DNA of 64,000 nt from Dermanyssus gallinae (taxonomy: Eukaryota; Arthropoda; Arachnida; Mesostigmata; Dermanyssidae). Every line of letters begins with the position of its first letter. Position 1 is the stretch's first letter. Under the pieces are notes generated by a model. That model saw only the letters and a program-made list of their open reading frames with translations, was not told the DNA's origin and ran no database searches. Shown piece by piece: positions 33,286-44,368 of the stretch. The translations under genes were made by a program, and so were the position numbers. Location: NCBI GenBank assembly GCA_003439945.1, contig QVRM01002806.1:1704501-1768500 (forward strand), given 5' to 3'.

Positions 33286-33404
33286 ATTCAGTTTTATTCA
33301 GGGTTACGAGTAACCAACATGTCTTGTATTTCATGTTCAAACTAAGCAGGTAATTCACACTTTTCATGCAGTGATCGTGTCATGTAGTAGCGGTTGATAT
33401 TACA

Positions 33405-34470
33405 TTATCCACAAATGTTGCCGACACATTCGTCAATGTCATAACGCGCTTTTCCGAGGTCTGTCAGTTTAAGGTGAAACGCAATCACTTGTAAGCTAAA
33501 TTGGACGATTTGCTGCCGCCACTTTGTTGATTTATTAAGATAAAACTGTAAATTGCTGCGGAATTTTGCGCAGCAATTTTTTCCCCTTGAACCTGTCGTT
33601 CTTCTACGTAGTGCAATATAAGTTGCAGGCGGTCTGCAGTTGAGTGTTTTTGAAGATTCCCGTATTCCGGTACACGAAGGGTCAGCTGCTGCGCGCATCT
33701 GCGCTTGTCCGGTTTCTCTTGGTAAGTGGAGAGATCGAACTCAACCGCGGCCTGCGGCTTGACCAACACCATTTTCTCGATCACTTTGGAGATGTACTCA
33801 ACGAACGTGATCGGCCTAAGATTGGCTGCTTTCAACGGTGATGGGAAGCTACCAGACTCAAACGAACGGTTAATAATAGTAGTCAGAAGTCCCTCAATCG
33901 ATCGGGCTGCTAGTTTCCATATTTCGTCAGGTAACATGTTCATATCCCTGCTCTTCTCGAAGGAAGCGACCGTAGTGTTACCTAACGTTGCAAAGTGATG
34001 GGTTAACTCGTCTCCAATTTCAATCGAATCTTCCAGGATTTTATCGTCACTAACTAATAACTGAATCGTGTCACCCACCACAGAGGCTGCTGATGAATTT
34101 CTGGAGTTAGGAGGAGTTGCAAGGCAACAATTACGATCGCATATTGTTCTCGCAGCGCGGATTGCATTGAGGTAGCGGCGACGACTGCTTAAATGGGCGA
34201 TTTAGAGTCCACCGATATGATCCTACAATGCCTGCGGTTTATTTTATGAGCCCTGCGACGCAGCCGCCGTACACCTGGAAGACGGAAAAACTGACCCACC
34301 TTAGGCGAACCATTCAAGACAGGAAGGTCTACAAGGTCAAAGGACTTTTTACATATAAAAAGCAGGGTACTACTGAAAATGTCGAATGTCAAATTTACAG
34401 CATTTAATGCAGCCGCAAAGGTGTAACGAAGCACAGAGTTCCGAGACAAGAAAGAAAGAGGATACAAGGG
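33405..34470 (-). pseudogene. CR1/jockey-type RT remnant (minus)
   Basis: A 198-codon minus frame (34081-33485) shows RT features in the right order: IGDELTHHFATLG upstream, IEGLLTTIINRSFESGSFPS then LKAANLRPI, VEYISKVIEKMV, and LQKHSTADRLQLIL, the counterpart of the GFRxxxST-A region. About 20 residues are missing after LKAANLRPI. The catalytic motifs A and C are not reached. The minus frame at 34467-34189 may be the preceding linker of the same element. It is not closely related to the element at 19486-24075. Confidence 0.65.
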
Positions 34471-34555
34471 ACCGAAGACAGGGTAGGCCAGGCGAGGACC
34501 GTTAAGGAGACATTAGAAGTCGTCAATGAGGAGTGGCCGAGATAGGTAATCCGCC

Positions 34556-35402
34556 ATGTCAAGAAGACGAGCCATAGTGATAATAAAAGGATCGGACGCA
34601 GACCATGGGGTTCTGGAAGAGCTATCTCGGCAGCTTGCCTTGATTGGGGCAGTTGCAGACAAGCACGAACGGAGCACAGCTACCCAAAGCAGCAGCGACG
34701 CTACTGAACAGCTGGGGGCGACGGGTAATCCCACAACGACCCAGCGGCTCCTGGTAGTGGGTGTGGTGGCTCCCGACGAGGAGGTCGGAAAGCTAACCCC
34801 CGACACATCCGTCACGCTTGCTGGGAAGTTGCTGCAGCTATTGAGTGACAGGGAGCGACCCCTCCCGTATGTCACACCGATGCACGTCGTTGCTTCTCAG
34901 GGCCCTAGAAATGTGCTGCAGCGCAGTGGAACACAAAAGCATTCTAAAAGCTTGCGCAAGGTATGCCGATGGAGAAGGGTGCAAGCCCTGCCCAATGAAG
35001 GTGAAACCGGGCCATAGGGCCGCAGAAGAAAGATAGACAACGGCTAAAGTTTGTTATGTATGCGCCACCAAGGGTCATAGAGCTCACAGCGCGGCCTGCT
35101 CTACCAACTACAGGAAAGTAGAAGAGACCAGAAAATTGAGCACAAAGGCACAGGAAGAGATGAAAAACCGGGCGTCTCAAGAACAGATGAACAAGAAACA
35201 GCTGCAGACGAGATTGCCCAGAGCCAAAATGCCGGCGAGGCAAAGAGTGGCTGAAATAGTCGAAGAACGACAAAAACTGCGGAGGCTTTCTGTTGTACCG
35301 ACGAAGGAGACTGGACAGTGGCGGGAGGGCAACAAAAAGAGCACCGATAATCCGTATACTTCAAGTAAACCTAAACCTCTGTCGAGCGGCGCACTGCCTT
35401 AG
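34556..35402 (+). pseudogene. Gag-like ORF1 with CCHC zinc knuckles (R1-like)
   Basis: The first part (34556 to about 34900) is open in one frame. The reading then moves to another frame, with ILKACARYADGEGCKPC followed by KPGHRAAE, an in-frame TAG at 35034-35036, and VCYVCATKGHRAHSAAC (35049-35102), a zinc-knuckle-like CX2CX4HX6C. A basic, Gln/Arg-rich tail runs to 35402. Such knuckles bind element RNA. One frameshift and one stop make it a pseudogene. Confidence 0.7.
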
Positions 35403-35670
35403 GTTTTACCATGCTGAACGAGATCGTAAGGCAGCGAGGCGTCAATCAGTGCCTGCTTTCGGAGCCTAACGCAGTCATAACACGCAGTCGGAGCGACTGG
35501 GTAACATAAACGGAGCTGAATACAGCGGTGTGGTAGATAGCTGGCGCGCGAGGGCAAGGTGCAGTAAGCGGAGGGACTAAAATGGGGTTCGCATGGGTAG
35601 ACCGGAGACGGATTGCGGTCATAAACAGCTGCTACTCCACACAAAACAGGGATAGCGCAACATAGCTTAA

Positions 35671-35805
35671 CGGAGCGAGATGGCTGAGTGAAAAGGTTTT
35701 TGCGTTGCATTCGGAAGGCCTAAATTCGAGACCAAGACCGGCCACTCTTAAATGTGGTTTTATAGTTCCCAGTTTATAGAAGGTGAACGCCGGAGTGGAC
35801 TAATT
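35671..35805 (+). mobile_element. SINE D copy 2, nested in the R1-like element
   Basis: The head CGGAGCGAGATGGCTGAGTG resembles a class II (Ser/Leu-like) tRNA. It is followed by GCGTTGCATTCGGAAGGCC, B-box-like AAATTCGAGACC, GACCGGCCACTC, TTTTATAGTTCCC and GGTGAACGCCGGAGTGGAC. The order is shared with the copies at 6792-6910 and 27394-27530. Confidence 0.75.
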
Positions 35806-35929
35806 AATCGACCGTGACATGAAAACATCGCACACGAGCATCATTAGACTTACGGAACAATTAAAAAAAATATCAGAGAGTCTGAAAGTTTCTTGGCCGG
35901 GCTAGAACGAAGTACGAGAGAACACGTAG

Positions 35930-36190
35930 AGAAAAATCCTACTTGCGGGAGACTTTAATGCGGCAGGCGTGGCATGCCTGGATACTCTAGAAGTGGATAG
36001 CGGAGTTGGGTCTGGCGATGATAAACCACGCGGAGGCCTCAACGTTTACAAGCGGCGTGCAAAAATCCTACATAATTCTGACTATGGTTGACGAAGCCGC
36101 CCTCTCTATAGTCAATACCTATAGGGTAAATAGTGACGAGGAGACGATGAATGACCACAAATTCATTTACTTCACTCTGGCTGCGGTCTC
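35930..36190 (+). pseudogene. APE endonuclease remnant (R1-like ORF2)
   Basis: FLAGLERSTREHVEK, then after a frame change ILLAGDFNAAGVA (GDFNA core at about 35945), then INHAEASTFTSGVQKSYIIL, an R1-like TFxRG-SxIDL segment, TYRVNSDEETMNDHKFIYF. In the last motif the usual SDH reads NDH. Part of the domain between these blocks is lost. Confidence 0.7.
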
Positions 36191-36269
36191 CGGAGATCGC
36201 GGGAGAGATTTTAGATGAGAGCGGGCTCCTTGTGGGCAAGGGACTGGCCAAACAGACGTCTATGTCCTT

Positions 36270-36670
36270 GACACAGTCGCGAAGAAGCTATACAAGATAA
36301 TCGTTCGGCGGCTTAACAAAGAACTAGAGACCAATCAGGCCTCCTTGGATACTTAGTACGGCTTCAGGCGTCCACTCTAGACGCACTGGCAAGGTTCAGG
36401 AAGTATTTGAAATTTTGCTGGACTGATGCCTATAGAGAGGGGGGGGGCATCGCAAGAGAAGGCACTAAGAGAAGGCTTCTGGGAAAGGTGGCACAATCTA
36501 TCGCACTATACGCGACTCCTGTCTGGGCCGGCATGGCGGTCTAGATAATCCAGAACCGGCACAATCTTAGCTTGACCCGAAGGATAATGGCTAAATAGAT
36601 AAGTCGGGCGTACCGCACCACCTCGACGGAGGCCGCTCCAGTCAATGTAAATATATTTTTTGAAAACTAG
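36270..36670 (+). pseudogene. RT fragments of R1-like ORF2
   Basis: VLDTVAKKLYKIIVRRLNKE and YGFRR (fingers region), then KVAQSIALYATPVWAGMA and RRIMAK-ISRAYRTTSTEAA, the post-palm segment typical of R1. Motifs A to C are deleted between them. Several stops are present. Confidence 0.7.
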
Positions 36671-37323
36671 TGTGTCAGATTTGAATAAAAAAACAGTTGA
36701 GGTACGGAGGTATTCCGTATTGATCTCAGGGTCTATTAGTATTATCCTTCCTCAGGATGCCCTTATGAGATTTATTGCAGAAAACTCCAGGTATGCAGAT
36801 GAGATAAACACGTTGTAGTAGTGCAATAGTTTAATACGGTCATGGTTATCACCAGTCCCGGCAACGCACAGCCGGACGAGGTGAAGTCGCTCACACTGCT
36901 TCTGCGGCAGATGCTTCTGGTGTTTTTGCTTTAAGGGTCGGACGGATTTGTGCCGTCTGTTTCAATCTATACATCTACATACAATCATAAGCTACAAATA
37001 CAGTTAAAACAATAAGACTAGAATGAGTTCCAGATAATGCGAAATATCATTGTTATAATAATTTTTAAAAAACGCTATTTTATATACATATATACGGATA
37101 CAACAGCGCCACTACTCTCACCCAGTAACATGGTTTACTTAAAAAAACTAATTTTAATATTACTTTTGTTAGTAGAATAAATAAATTATTCTACATTGAG
37201 AATACAGGTAGGCGTGCTTTAGTAGTGATAAGGTTCTGCGAGTATGCTGAATGCATGCTGAATATATGCACGTGCGTTTAGAGGGGTTTGTCATAATTTC
37301 TCGTTTGTACTTATTACCCCCAG
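36671..37323. other. Unrecognised AT-rich DNA
   Basis: Nothing recognised. Confidence 0.5.
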
Positions 37324-37669
37324 GCATCGGGCGGCGAGGGCAGGGCCAGTTAGGGCAGCATTAGCAGTCCAGCGATCGGCGGCCGCGGCGGCGGCAGCAG
37401 CAGCAGAAGTGGTCGCTGTCGACCTCGAAGCCCTCGCTGCCGACCTCGAAGCCCTCGCTGCTCCTCACTCTTCAGCGGTACCAGTGGAGGGCTCGGTAAC
37501 CGGAAGCGGAAGTGAGTCCCCTCCGCCCATCACCCATCAGCGCCCCCAACTCCGACGTTGCCGTTGCAACGCTGCACAACGCAGCCATCCGCCGACGTCT
37601 CGGGACCAGGCTCCGCCACTGCTGCTGGTAGAGATACAGGAGCTGCCGGCGTGGCGACTTGCCCTGTAG
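37324..37669 (+). CDS. GC-rich open stretch, candidate exon of unknown gene
   Basis: A sharp switch to high GC follows a polypyrimidine stretch ending CCCCCAG at 37317-37323. The frame is open from 37325 to TAG at 37667-37669, Ala-rich at first (eight Ala in a row) with a tandem in-frame 21-bp repeat encoding DLEALAA twice, then Pro/Arg-rich. A donor-like GAAGTGAGT occurs at 37510-37517, so an exon 37324-37511 is one option. No family recognised; GC-rich DNA keeps frames open by chance. Confidence 0.25.
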
Positions 37670-38722
37670 CAGGCAAAATTTGTATTTCAAGTCTAAGCAA
37701 ACTGCCTCTCCTTACTGAGGCGCCGGGTAGGTGATCGGTTATTATAGATTTGAATTGATGACTGATCGCTTTATTACAATAAGATCTGAAGCATGTCTGA
37801 GAGCATGAGGTAGCGCATGAGAGTTGTCATTCATACGCATGTTCAAGTTAGTAAATAGTGGCACGAGATAGTGGCACGTAATAGTCTGAGACAAATAGGC
37901 AAAAATCACTGACGGAGGATAGAGACAGGTATGGCGAAGGTAAGGCTACCCAGGTAAACAGAGCGACGGGAGAAGTAGCCTAAATCTCGTGGAGGTAGAT
38001 CAACAGTGGCAATATTTGTCGAGCTACGAATATTGGAGAGGCAGCGCGGTCGAAGTGCAGAAAAATCCTTCATAGACTTTGCTGTTAATGGCCGGATTTC
38101 AATGCGTTTACGCGTATTTTATAAACGTTATACAGAGAGATTGTCTTCAAATCAATCTAACTAATATAGTCCACTAGCTATAAATGCTTATACTCGAATG
38201 TATTAGCTACGCTGCGTAATTACGCAGACTGCTACATGCATTGTTTGGCCTAACGAACGTTTGCAACACTCACATGGCCAAGCGCCTACAACATTTTAGG
38301 TAGTTTTCGTCGGCGTTAAAGTCAAAGTTTCACCACATATATTACCGACAGACTAATTCCTCCCAAAAAGTGATAGAGTAAGATCCAAATTAGTATGATC
38401 CCTGAAAGGCGACTTGCAATATTAAAGTACCCACTTGGCACATAATCGCATCTTTTCTACAGAATACTAACGTATCTACTAAGGCCCCACAAGTAGAATG
38501 GTAAACAATCCAAGGATTTCACCTCAGAAACATACTGCCTAGCCCTTAGCGGCGTGCACATTAAACTATTCTCAACCTCGATAAATGAGAATGTGCTTTA
38601 TTGGGCCCTCTGTGTAAATAATTTAATTAAGTGCACATGCATTGTAATTATCTACTTTTATTGTGAAGGTAATAGCAACATAATTATAGTTGTTCTTGTA
38701 ATTCCCATTTGTTTGCTTGCAG
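37670..38722. other. Unrecognised AT-rich DNA
   Basis: Nothing recognised. If 38723-38754 is an exon, the 3' part is its upstream intron. Confidence 0.45.
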
Positions 38723-38754
38723 TGCCTCCTGACGGCCCTGAAATGCGCTTCATG
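38723..38754 (+). CDS. Candidate 32-nt microexon of an unknown host gene
   Basis: A strong acceptor (CCCATTTGTTTGCTTGCAG, 38704-38722) and a consensus donor (ATG|GTGAGT at 38755) enclose 32 bases that are clearly GC-richer than the AT-rich flanks. One reading gives PPDGPEMRFM after a split first codon. No partner exon was recognised in the window, so the gene is unknown and the length is not a multiple of three. Confidence 0.4.
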
Positions 38755-39977
38755 GTGAGTCTGAACGGTGTGTGTGTAGAACGAGTGCATAGTGATAACA
38801 TTGCAGTTAGCTAATCGTCTAATGCAAAACGACGTTTCCCAGTGTTGCCCAGTATACCGAAGTGTAGCTCGCCCGAAAGATGCGCTGTTCTGTTACCAGA
38901 CCCCACATTTTGAGATAAGTTCGGAGGCCTGCCAGGCCTACGAGGTAGACTCAGGCGGCAAAATCGCGGAGAGGAATCAAACAAACCAATTCAAAACTGC
39001 CCTCCCCTTGGCGGCGCACACGCGCCCATCTCAAACTCGTCTCATATGTTGTCACCAGCTAAAGCGATGTACTCTTAGTTGAATCGTACCGTAGGCCTGT
39101 CCTGTAGGTAGCTTCAGCGAGACGGCGCCTACCGGTGGAACTGAAAACACTGGTGTCGACGCTGTTTGTAACGACATCACGAACATCACGACAACAACGC
39201 TGCTTCTGCTTTTGCTGACAATGATGATGACAATAATAACGCGATGTTCCTCACGGATGGCAACTTTGCAATCAATGTCGGATCAAGTTAGTTGCCGATC
39301 GGCAGTTGCGCCTCTCTGCGACAAAACGTTCGGCCGCAATTCGGCTGGGAGCGAACGGCGAAAGCTCCCAGCCGCATTTGTTTTACGTGACGAAGCGGGC
39401 CCCTTCCAGTGCCCTTGCGAAACGGAAACGGGGGCGTCTCTCTTGCTCTCTCCGGTTGTGTAGTGTGGCGTTTGGCAACCCGACGTTTGATGATGAGCTG
39501 GCCTAGAAGCCTTCTAATGGGTTCTTCTTTTTCTGTTTTTTTTCTCTTCTTGCTATTTTTCTTCGCTTCATCGTCGCTGTGTCGCTCCGGGCTGCTGTTG
39601 ACAACCGTGGAGCGTGGCTCCTGCGAGGCTACGCAGTAGTACTAGGCTACGCTAATGCTAATATGATTGGAAATCACCAAATTGCTAAACTGCTGCCTAC
39701 AGCCGCCCTCGCACCCGCCTCGGCTGGGGCGACGAAAACGCATGCCGCACCAAGCTAAGCCCTAAAACGCACTATATCCCGTTAGTTTAGCGGCTAGTCA
39801 AAGTGTGTACTGCGTTCCGCTGCGGTTCGTGCGCCATCGCTACTGCTCTACCAAGTCAAGCATACATCCTACAATACGCTTCTCGTCACCTGCGTCTCGC
39901 ACGAGTGCGGCGGTGAATCCAATTAGCAGAAACGTCATAATCCGTTTAGATTTAGCGACTTCAATCTACAACACCTC
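38755..39977. promoter_or_regulatory. Mixed DNA with GC-richer block; possible promoter
   Basis: 39090-39650 is GC/CpG-richer, contains GAT/ATG runs and the 11-bp inverted repeat at 39342-39374, and is open in several frames. A host promoter or exon is possible. No protein was recognised. Confidence 0.25.
39342..39374. repeat. Perfect 11-bp inverted repeat
   Basis: CGGCTGGGAGC (39342-39352) and GCTCCCAGCCG (39364-39374) pair fully around an 11-base loop. GC-rich stem in the GC-rich block; role unknown. Confidence 0.85.
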
Positions 39978-40087
39978 AACAATAGCAACCATAGTCAAAG
40001 GAACACAACAATAACAATCATAGTCAAAGGAATACAACAATAACAACCATAGTCAAAGGAACACAACAATAACAATCATAGTCGAAG
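39978..40087 (+). repeat. 29-bp minisatellite, ~3.8 units
   Basis: Units at 39978-40006, 40007-40035, 40036-40064 and 40065-40087 (partial), each AACAATARCAAYCATAGTCA plus AAGGAAYAC, with only a few substitutions. Recent tandem expansion. Confidence 0.95.
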
Positions 40088-40717
40088 AGGGGCACAAACA
40101 CGCTCGCCTTGATTGAGACACGCTTTGTCAGCAAAGCAGCAGTCGTCGCAAAGCAGGCATCTATCACTCGAGTCGCTGCGCGCGTCAATTTATGATAATA
40201 GTATGTCTCCCCTCCGCCCGTAGAAAGGAAAGCGTGACATTTTTACGATACGACAGCGACAGCCCTAATGTTGCATATCGCATCAGCAGCAGCGGCAGCT
40301 GCTGTGGCGGAGACTCCGTTGGTCACCCGTCGATGGGGACAACCCCGCAATACGTCTATTAGACGTCGCAGACTCGGTGGCCCCTTCCGTTCCCGCCTGC
40401 CAGCACCAGCGCTGCAGGCGGCACCAACGAAGAAGTCGAGGGGGAAACACAAGCGGCGGGACAAATATGGCCGTCTTATCAACGGAGCGGGTCCCGTCAC
40501 ATCCAATCTTGTCTTGGAGTTCGTTGCTCCTGGTCGCATCTTGGCGCCAACGCAGTTTTTTTTTGTCACGCCAGCAAGCTCGCACCGGCAGGGCCGATAC
40601 ATTCACCGCTTTTCAGCGGGGTCGCTGAAGAGAGCTTAAAGGTGGACTGGCAGTGTATGCCAATGTATGGCTAGCAAGGAATGACTAAAGAACTACCCCT
40701 GACCACAGAGTGTGTGG
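40088..40717. other. GC-rich block open in several frames
   Basis: 40250-40640 is GC- and CpG-rich. Frames of 83 to 123 codons are open on both strands (40268-40639 plus encodes an Ala run then an Arg/Lys-rich stretch with KKSRGKHKRRDKYGR; 40243-40602 and 40283-40606 minus). With overlapping frames and no family recognised I cannot choose a gene. It may be the 5' end of a host gene. Confidence 0.3.
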
Positions 40718-40777
40718 CCCGCCAGTGCAATTAACAATACGTGAGAGCGCTTACGTATTGTTAATTGCACTGGCGGG
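40718..40777. repeat. Perfect 25-bp stem hairpin
   Basis: Arms 40718-40742 and 40753-40777 are exact reverse complements (CCCGCCAGTGCAATTAACAA then TACGT), with a 10-base loop GAGAGCGCTT. Perfect pairing implies recent origin or selection. Confidence 0.95.
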
Positions 40778-40782
40778 GTGCC

Positions 40783-40809
40783 GCATCGTACGTTTCCGAC
40801 GTACGATGC
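40783..40809. repeat. Perfect 11-bp stem hairpin
   Basis: GCATCGTACGT (40783-40793) and ACGTACGATGC (40799-40809) around a TTCCG loop, only five bases after the previous hairpin. Confidence 0.95.
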
Positions 40810-42498
40810 TGTGTATTACTGTTGCAGTCCAGGTCACGCTTTGCATTTGCACTAGTGCAAGAAAAGGGCAATCAGCAACAAGAAAACCACAACTGAATGA
40901 TGGCCCGAGACGCGAGTAGTAGTTCTGAGACGTGTTTAGGTAGAGTTTGAAAATACGCAATATACAGATGGCAACTCAAAGTGCTTGACCACATTAATAT
41001 ATATATATATATATAGTGAACGATGCTTCTTAGATCACATCAACAACACAAAATACTATGTGTTATCTCGTGTGTGATGTTATTATAATATATACTGTTA
41101 TATACTTGAGTATACGTTTTGCTTGGATTGAGTCTGAAAACTGACTTCGCCCTTGGACCAGAATATGCGTGCGTACCTTTATCGTAGAAGACCGCAAATA
41201 AAAGATCGAACATTCCAAATTTTATCGACAATTAATTATTATTATTCAAAACAATGCTTAATGGTGGTGATTGAGGAAAAACGTGCAGACGCGCATGCGC
41301 TGCAACCTGTTGGTTTTGAGAACTTTCTTGAGGTCTTCACAATAGTTTCTTGGTGAGCTTTAACTTCTTCCGCGAGTTCTTAACTAGTCATCGTTTTATT
41401 TGTGTGTACCTATAAGCGTAGAACGTTCTCTTGCAATGAAAGCGTTGCCCGCGGATTTTGGTTCAATGTTCAGATTAAGAACTACATTACAGAAATTGAA
41501 AAACCATTTTTGGCAGGTCCGCTTGTTGATTGAGCCGTTCCCAAACATGGTGAAGATGCTTTCACAAGCTACAGCAGCTGATGCAGTAATGACCGCTCTT
41601 TTATAAACGTGTCATCTTTTGCCATGCTTATCTTGTGTAGAAAGTGCTGCAGCCCCCGGAGAGGGTGGATCTCAAAACGAACAAAACACGTAAAATACGT
41701 ACAGAGCAGGAAACATTTTTGAAATAGCTTTGAAAAATACAGATATAAATGATTTTTTAGAATAATTTTTTAGATCTCGACGTAACTTGCACCAATTTCG
41801 ACGCATTTTGCATGGTGTTGGTGGATCCGTGCATCGATGCACAACTTCAAAACGCGTTTTTTTCATGTTTTCTTGCTAAATTTCGATGATTGAAATGAAA
41901 CAACGACATTGTGATTTGAGCGAACCGCAATGTCGTTTTTTAATCTTTGAGAAGAGGAAGAAATCATGCGGTACCAACTTAGGTTTTCAGCTAGCTTAGT
42001 GCATTGCCAGCGCGATGCGACCATCACATTGCCAATCGCCCGTTGGCGCCGAGACTTGAGTAGAGGGATTGTACGCAAGTCTCACGATGCATATTTTATG
42101 TTTGAAGTCGCGTTAATCGCAGCCTGCACCTGCGAGCCACATTTTCGACGTTTGTTGCTATTTTTGGACGTCGTTCACGAAGTTCATCTCGTAGAATGAA
42201 GTGTCCAGTTCGAAATGTTCTATACCATCCATGAATAGACCCCGGGAATGGGGCTTTATCTCCAATGATCGGTCGAAGCACTTCTAAATACTATTGTGCA
42301 CCTAATTATTGCTGGATGTTGTACCAAAAAGCAGCACGCAACCGGATTGTTGTTGGGCTGTCATGGCGCCGACATCCTTGTAATCGCCATTACTGCACAC
42401 CATTGTCTTTGTGGAGAATCGACTCGAACGTTCCATCCAAACATCAACAATGGCTCTATCCGCCAGTGGATTCGGTTCTTAGCTTACTCTTCTAGACG

Positions 42499-42500
<2 letters not shown>
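40810..42500. other. Unrecognised DNA
   Basis: A TA run lies at 40997-41015. No gene was recognised; short open frames at 41400-41606 and 41966-42199 (+) match nothing known. Confidence 0.45.

Positions 42501-42501
<1 letters not shown>

Positions 42502-42564
<63 letters not shown>
42502..42564. repeat. (TA)n followed by (GA)n
   Basis: Compound microsatellite: TA to about 42533, then GA to about 42563. It lies just beyond the 3' end of the nuclease-type RT element. Confidence 0.95.
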
Positions 42565-42565
<1 letters not shown>

Positions 42566-42630
42566 ATTATTTATTTGTTTATGTGTAGCGACGTATACAT
42601 TTGTGATGTAAGAACGTGTGCACAGCCCGC

Positions 42631-44355
42631 TCAGGGCATAACTCGAGGCGTTAGGTCCAGGTTTGGGCTGGTCCACCTAGCTAGGGTGCCTTTCACCGAA
42701 GCGGAATTCCCTCTCTGAACATTCAATGACAGACGTTGCTGTAAATATTCTCCCGCCCTCTTGTCTCCTGTAGCAAGCATCAATCTTCTTCCGACATCGT
42801 TAAGCAGTTGTGCAGAACACGTGTGGGTAAGCGACGCTTGAATACTTTTGGCACTTGGCTGCCTCCGCTAGGACCACCGAATGTCCAGGGCGGGCCGCGC
42901 CCGCACCGACCATTGAAGAGGCTAAAGAGTCGGTTACGGTCGCATCCCACACCAGCATTTGGCCCCGCTTGAAGGGAGTTAGGGTCATGCCATCGGGTCT
43001 CTTCCCATCGTCTCTGACTAAACCGAGAGGCTCCAAAATGCATGGGTAGCCCGCCGACCGTAGCCCTCTGCTAAATGTTTCATTCAAGGCTGAGTGGCGT
43101 GCGATTCTGCCTGAACCCTGCGGACATGGAAGTCCATGGTGACCTAGGAAGTCGACCTCGTCACCGCATTTGCACTTGTGTGGGGAGACTAGCTCAACTC
43201 CTAACCTTAACCCTCAACCCCAACTAGTAATCGTGTAGACTCATCGTCGAGCAGGTTACCCAGCTGAGGGCTCGAGAGAGCGTGTAGCCATGCACTTGCA
43301 CCGGGCGAGGAAGCTGCGTGTAACCTCGCTTTACTACGCCTCTGGCTACCGGTAAGAAGGCCTAAACTAGGGAATCGTCTCGCAGCCGCAGGTTGAGTAT
43401 AGATTCCAACGCAAAGCCCATCTTCGAGTTAATTTCCTCCAACTGGGCTGAGAAGGCTGAACTGTTGATTCCCCTAAACAGGTAGTTTAGCCTCGACGCA
43501 GAGAAGCATAAACGCAGGAGGTACAACCCCCGGTGGGCGCCCAGCTGGGAAAGACGATTAAAACCAACCTCCAGTTTTTCCATCCCACGTTCGATTGTCG
43601 GTTCAAGGTGGCGAGGGGACGGGGGTACGCCAAGAAGATCCAGGTCGTTGCCTGTTACGCGGCAACCTGGAAGTAGGTTCTGTATAGCGGAGATTTCAGC
43701 TGTACCTAAGCCGATTATGTGAACCTCACACTTGATTAAGTTCAGCTCCAAACCGCTGCATGTGGAGAAACTAAGTATATTCTTTAAGTCTTCACAGACC
43801 GTACTGATGTTACCTCCAATTACCCCGTCGTCCAAGTACCAAAGATTGAGAGGACTTTCGAGTGAGTTAACCAAGTCCCTAACGGCAAGACAAAACATAG
43901 GGGCGCGAGGGAATCTCCCTGTTGAACCCCTACAGCCGAAGTGAGCAGTGCCGAGGGCAAGACCAAGTGCGATGGATCGCCGTAGGCTAATCTTACTTGG
44001 TGATAAATGGCAGGGCTCTCATCTCCAACCACCTTCAACAAGTGATCCCTTCTGACAGTGTTGAACGCGTTCTTAAAGTCAAGTTTGACTAGCACAGATG
44101 GATCGAGCCGAGAATCAATAAAAGCCCTTGTAGCGTGAATCATTATTTCAGCACCTCCCTTGGTGGAGGAACCCAGCTGGTGCGGTCCAATCGCTAGGCT
44201 GATGACATCTCTAGAGTCCCTCACTGCCAATTTCGCCGCGATCCTGCGTAGTACCGATGAACAAGCGATAGATCTAAACGAGCCGTCTTTTTTCTTTAGT
44301 GCAAACAGCCTCGCTCCAAAGATAAGAAGACACCACCTCGGATGCGGAGGTCCCC
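42631..44355 (-). mobile_element. RT element with C-terminal zinc knuckle and PD-D nuclease (minus)
   Basis: Read on the minus strand from 44355: an RT start (GARLFALKKKDGSFRSIA), RT core, CCHC motif, restriction-like nuclease motif and a conserved C-terminal tail ending at a TGA complementary to 42631-42633. The layout, RT followed by CCHC then PD-x15-D nuclease, is that of non-LTR elements with a restriction-like endonuclease, though the YLDDG active site is unusual there. Both sides run into (TA)n tracts (42502-42564, 44369-44412). Related pieces: 18248-18582 and 62100-62883. Confidence 0.8.
42631..44355 (-). pseudogene. RT/nuclease protein, decayed
   Basis: Domains from the N-terminus: GARLFALKKKDGS and VLRRIAAKLA (44.31-44.24 kb); IGPHQLGSSTKGGAEIMIHA; VKLDFKNAFNTVRRDHLL, motif A (about 44080); VGVQQGDSLAPLCFVL, motif B (about 43920); after a frameshift near 43890, LWYLDDGVIGG, motif C with both Asp (about 43835); LGVPPSPRH and LGAHRGLYLLRLCFSASRL; then a stop at 43362 and a shortened linker. 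CKCGDEVDFLGHHGLPC (43174-43124, CX1CX8HX4C) precedes LGLVRDDGKRPDGMTLTP and LVWDATVTDSLASS (PD-x15-D). After another shift near 42815 comes LLNDVGRRLMLATGDKRAG and YLQQRLSLNVQRGNSASV. Two frameshifts and at least one stop. Confidence 0.8.
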
Positions 44356-44364
44356 ATCGCAGTA

Positions 44365-44368
<4 letters not shown>

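Larger units (their letters stand above)
34556..36670 (+). mobile_element. Internally deleted R1-like non-LTR retrotransposon
   Basis: Three parts occur in order on one strand: a gag-like ORF1 with zinc knuckles (34556-35402), an APE endonuclease remnant (about 35930-36190), and RT fragments (about 36270-36670). A SINE D sits between the first two (35671-35805). The RT core is largely deleted. Names follow motif order typical of the R1 clade; the clade is inferred. Confidence 0.75.

Noticed and set aside
35960..36060. Independent gene downstream of GDFNA
   Set aside because: Motif order shows it is the damaged APE endonuclease of the R1-like element.
43196..43225. CTAACCTTAACCCTCAACCCC as interstitial telomere repeat
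   Set aside because: The units are irregular and lie inside the decayed linker of the RT element.
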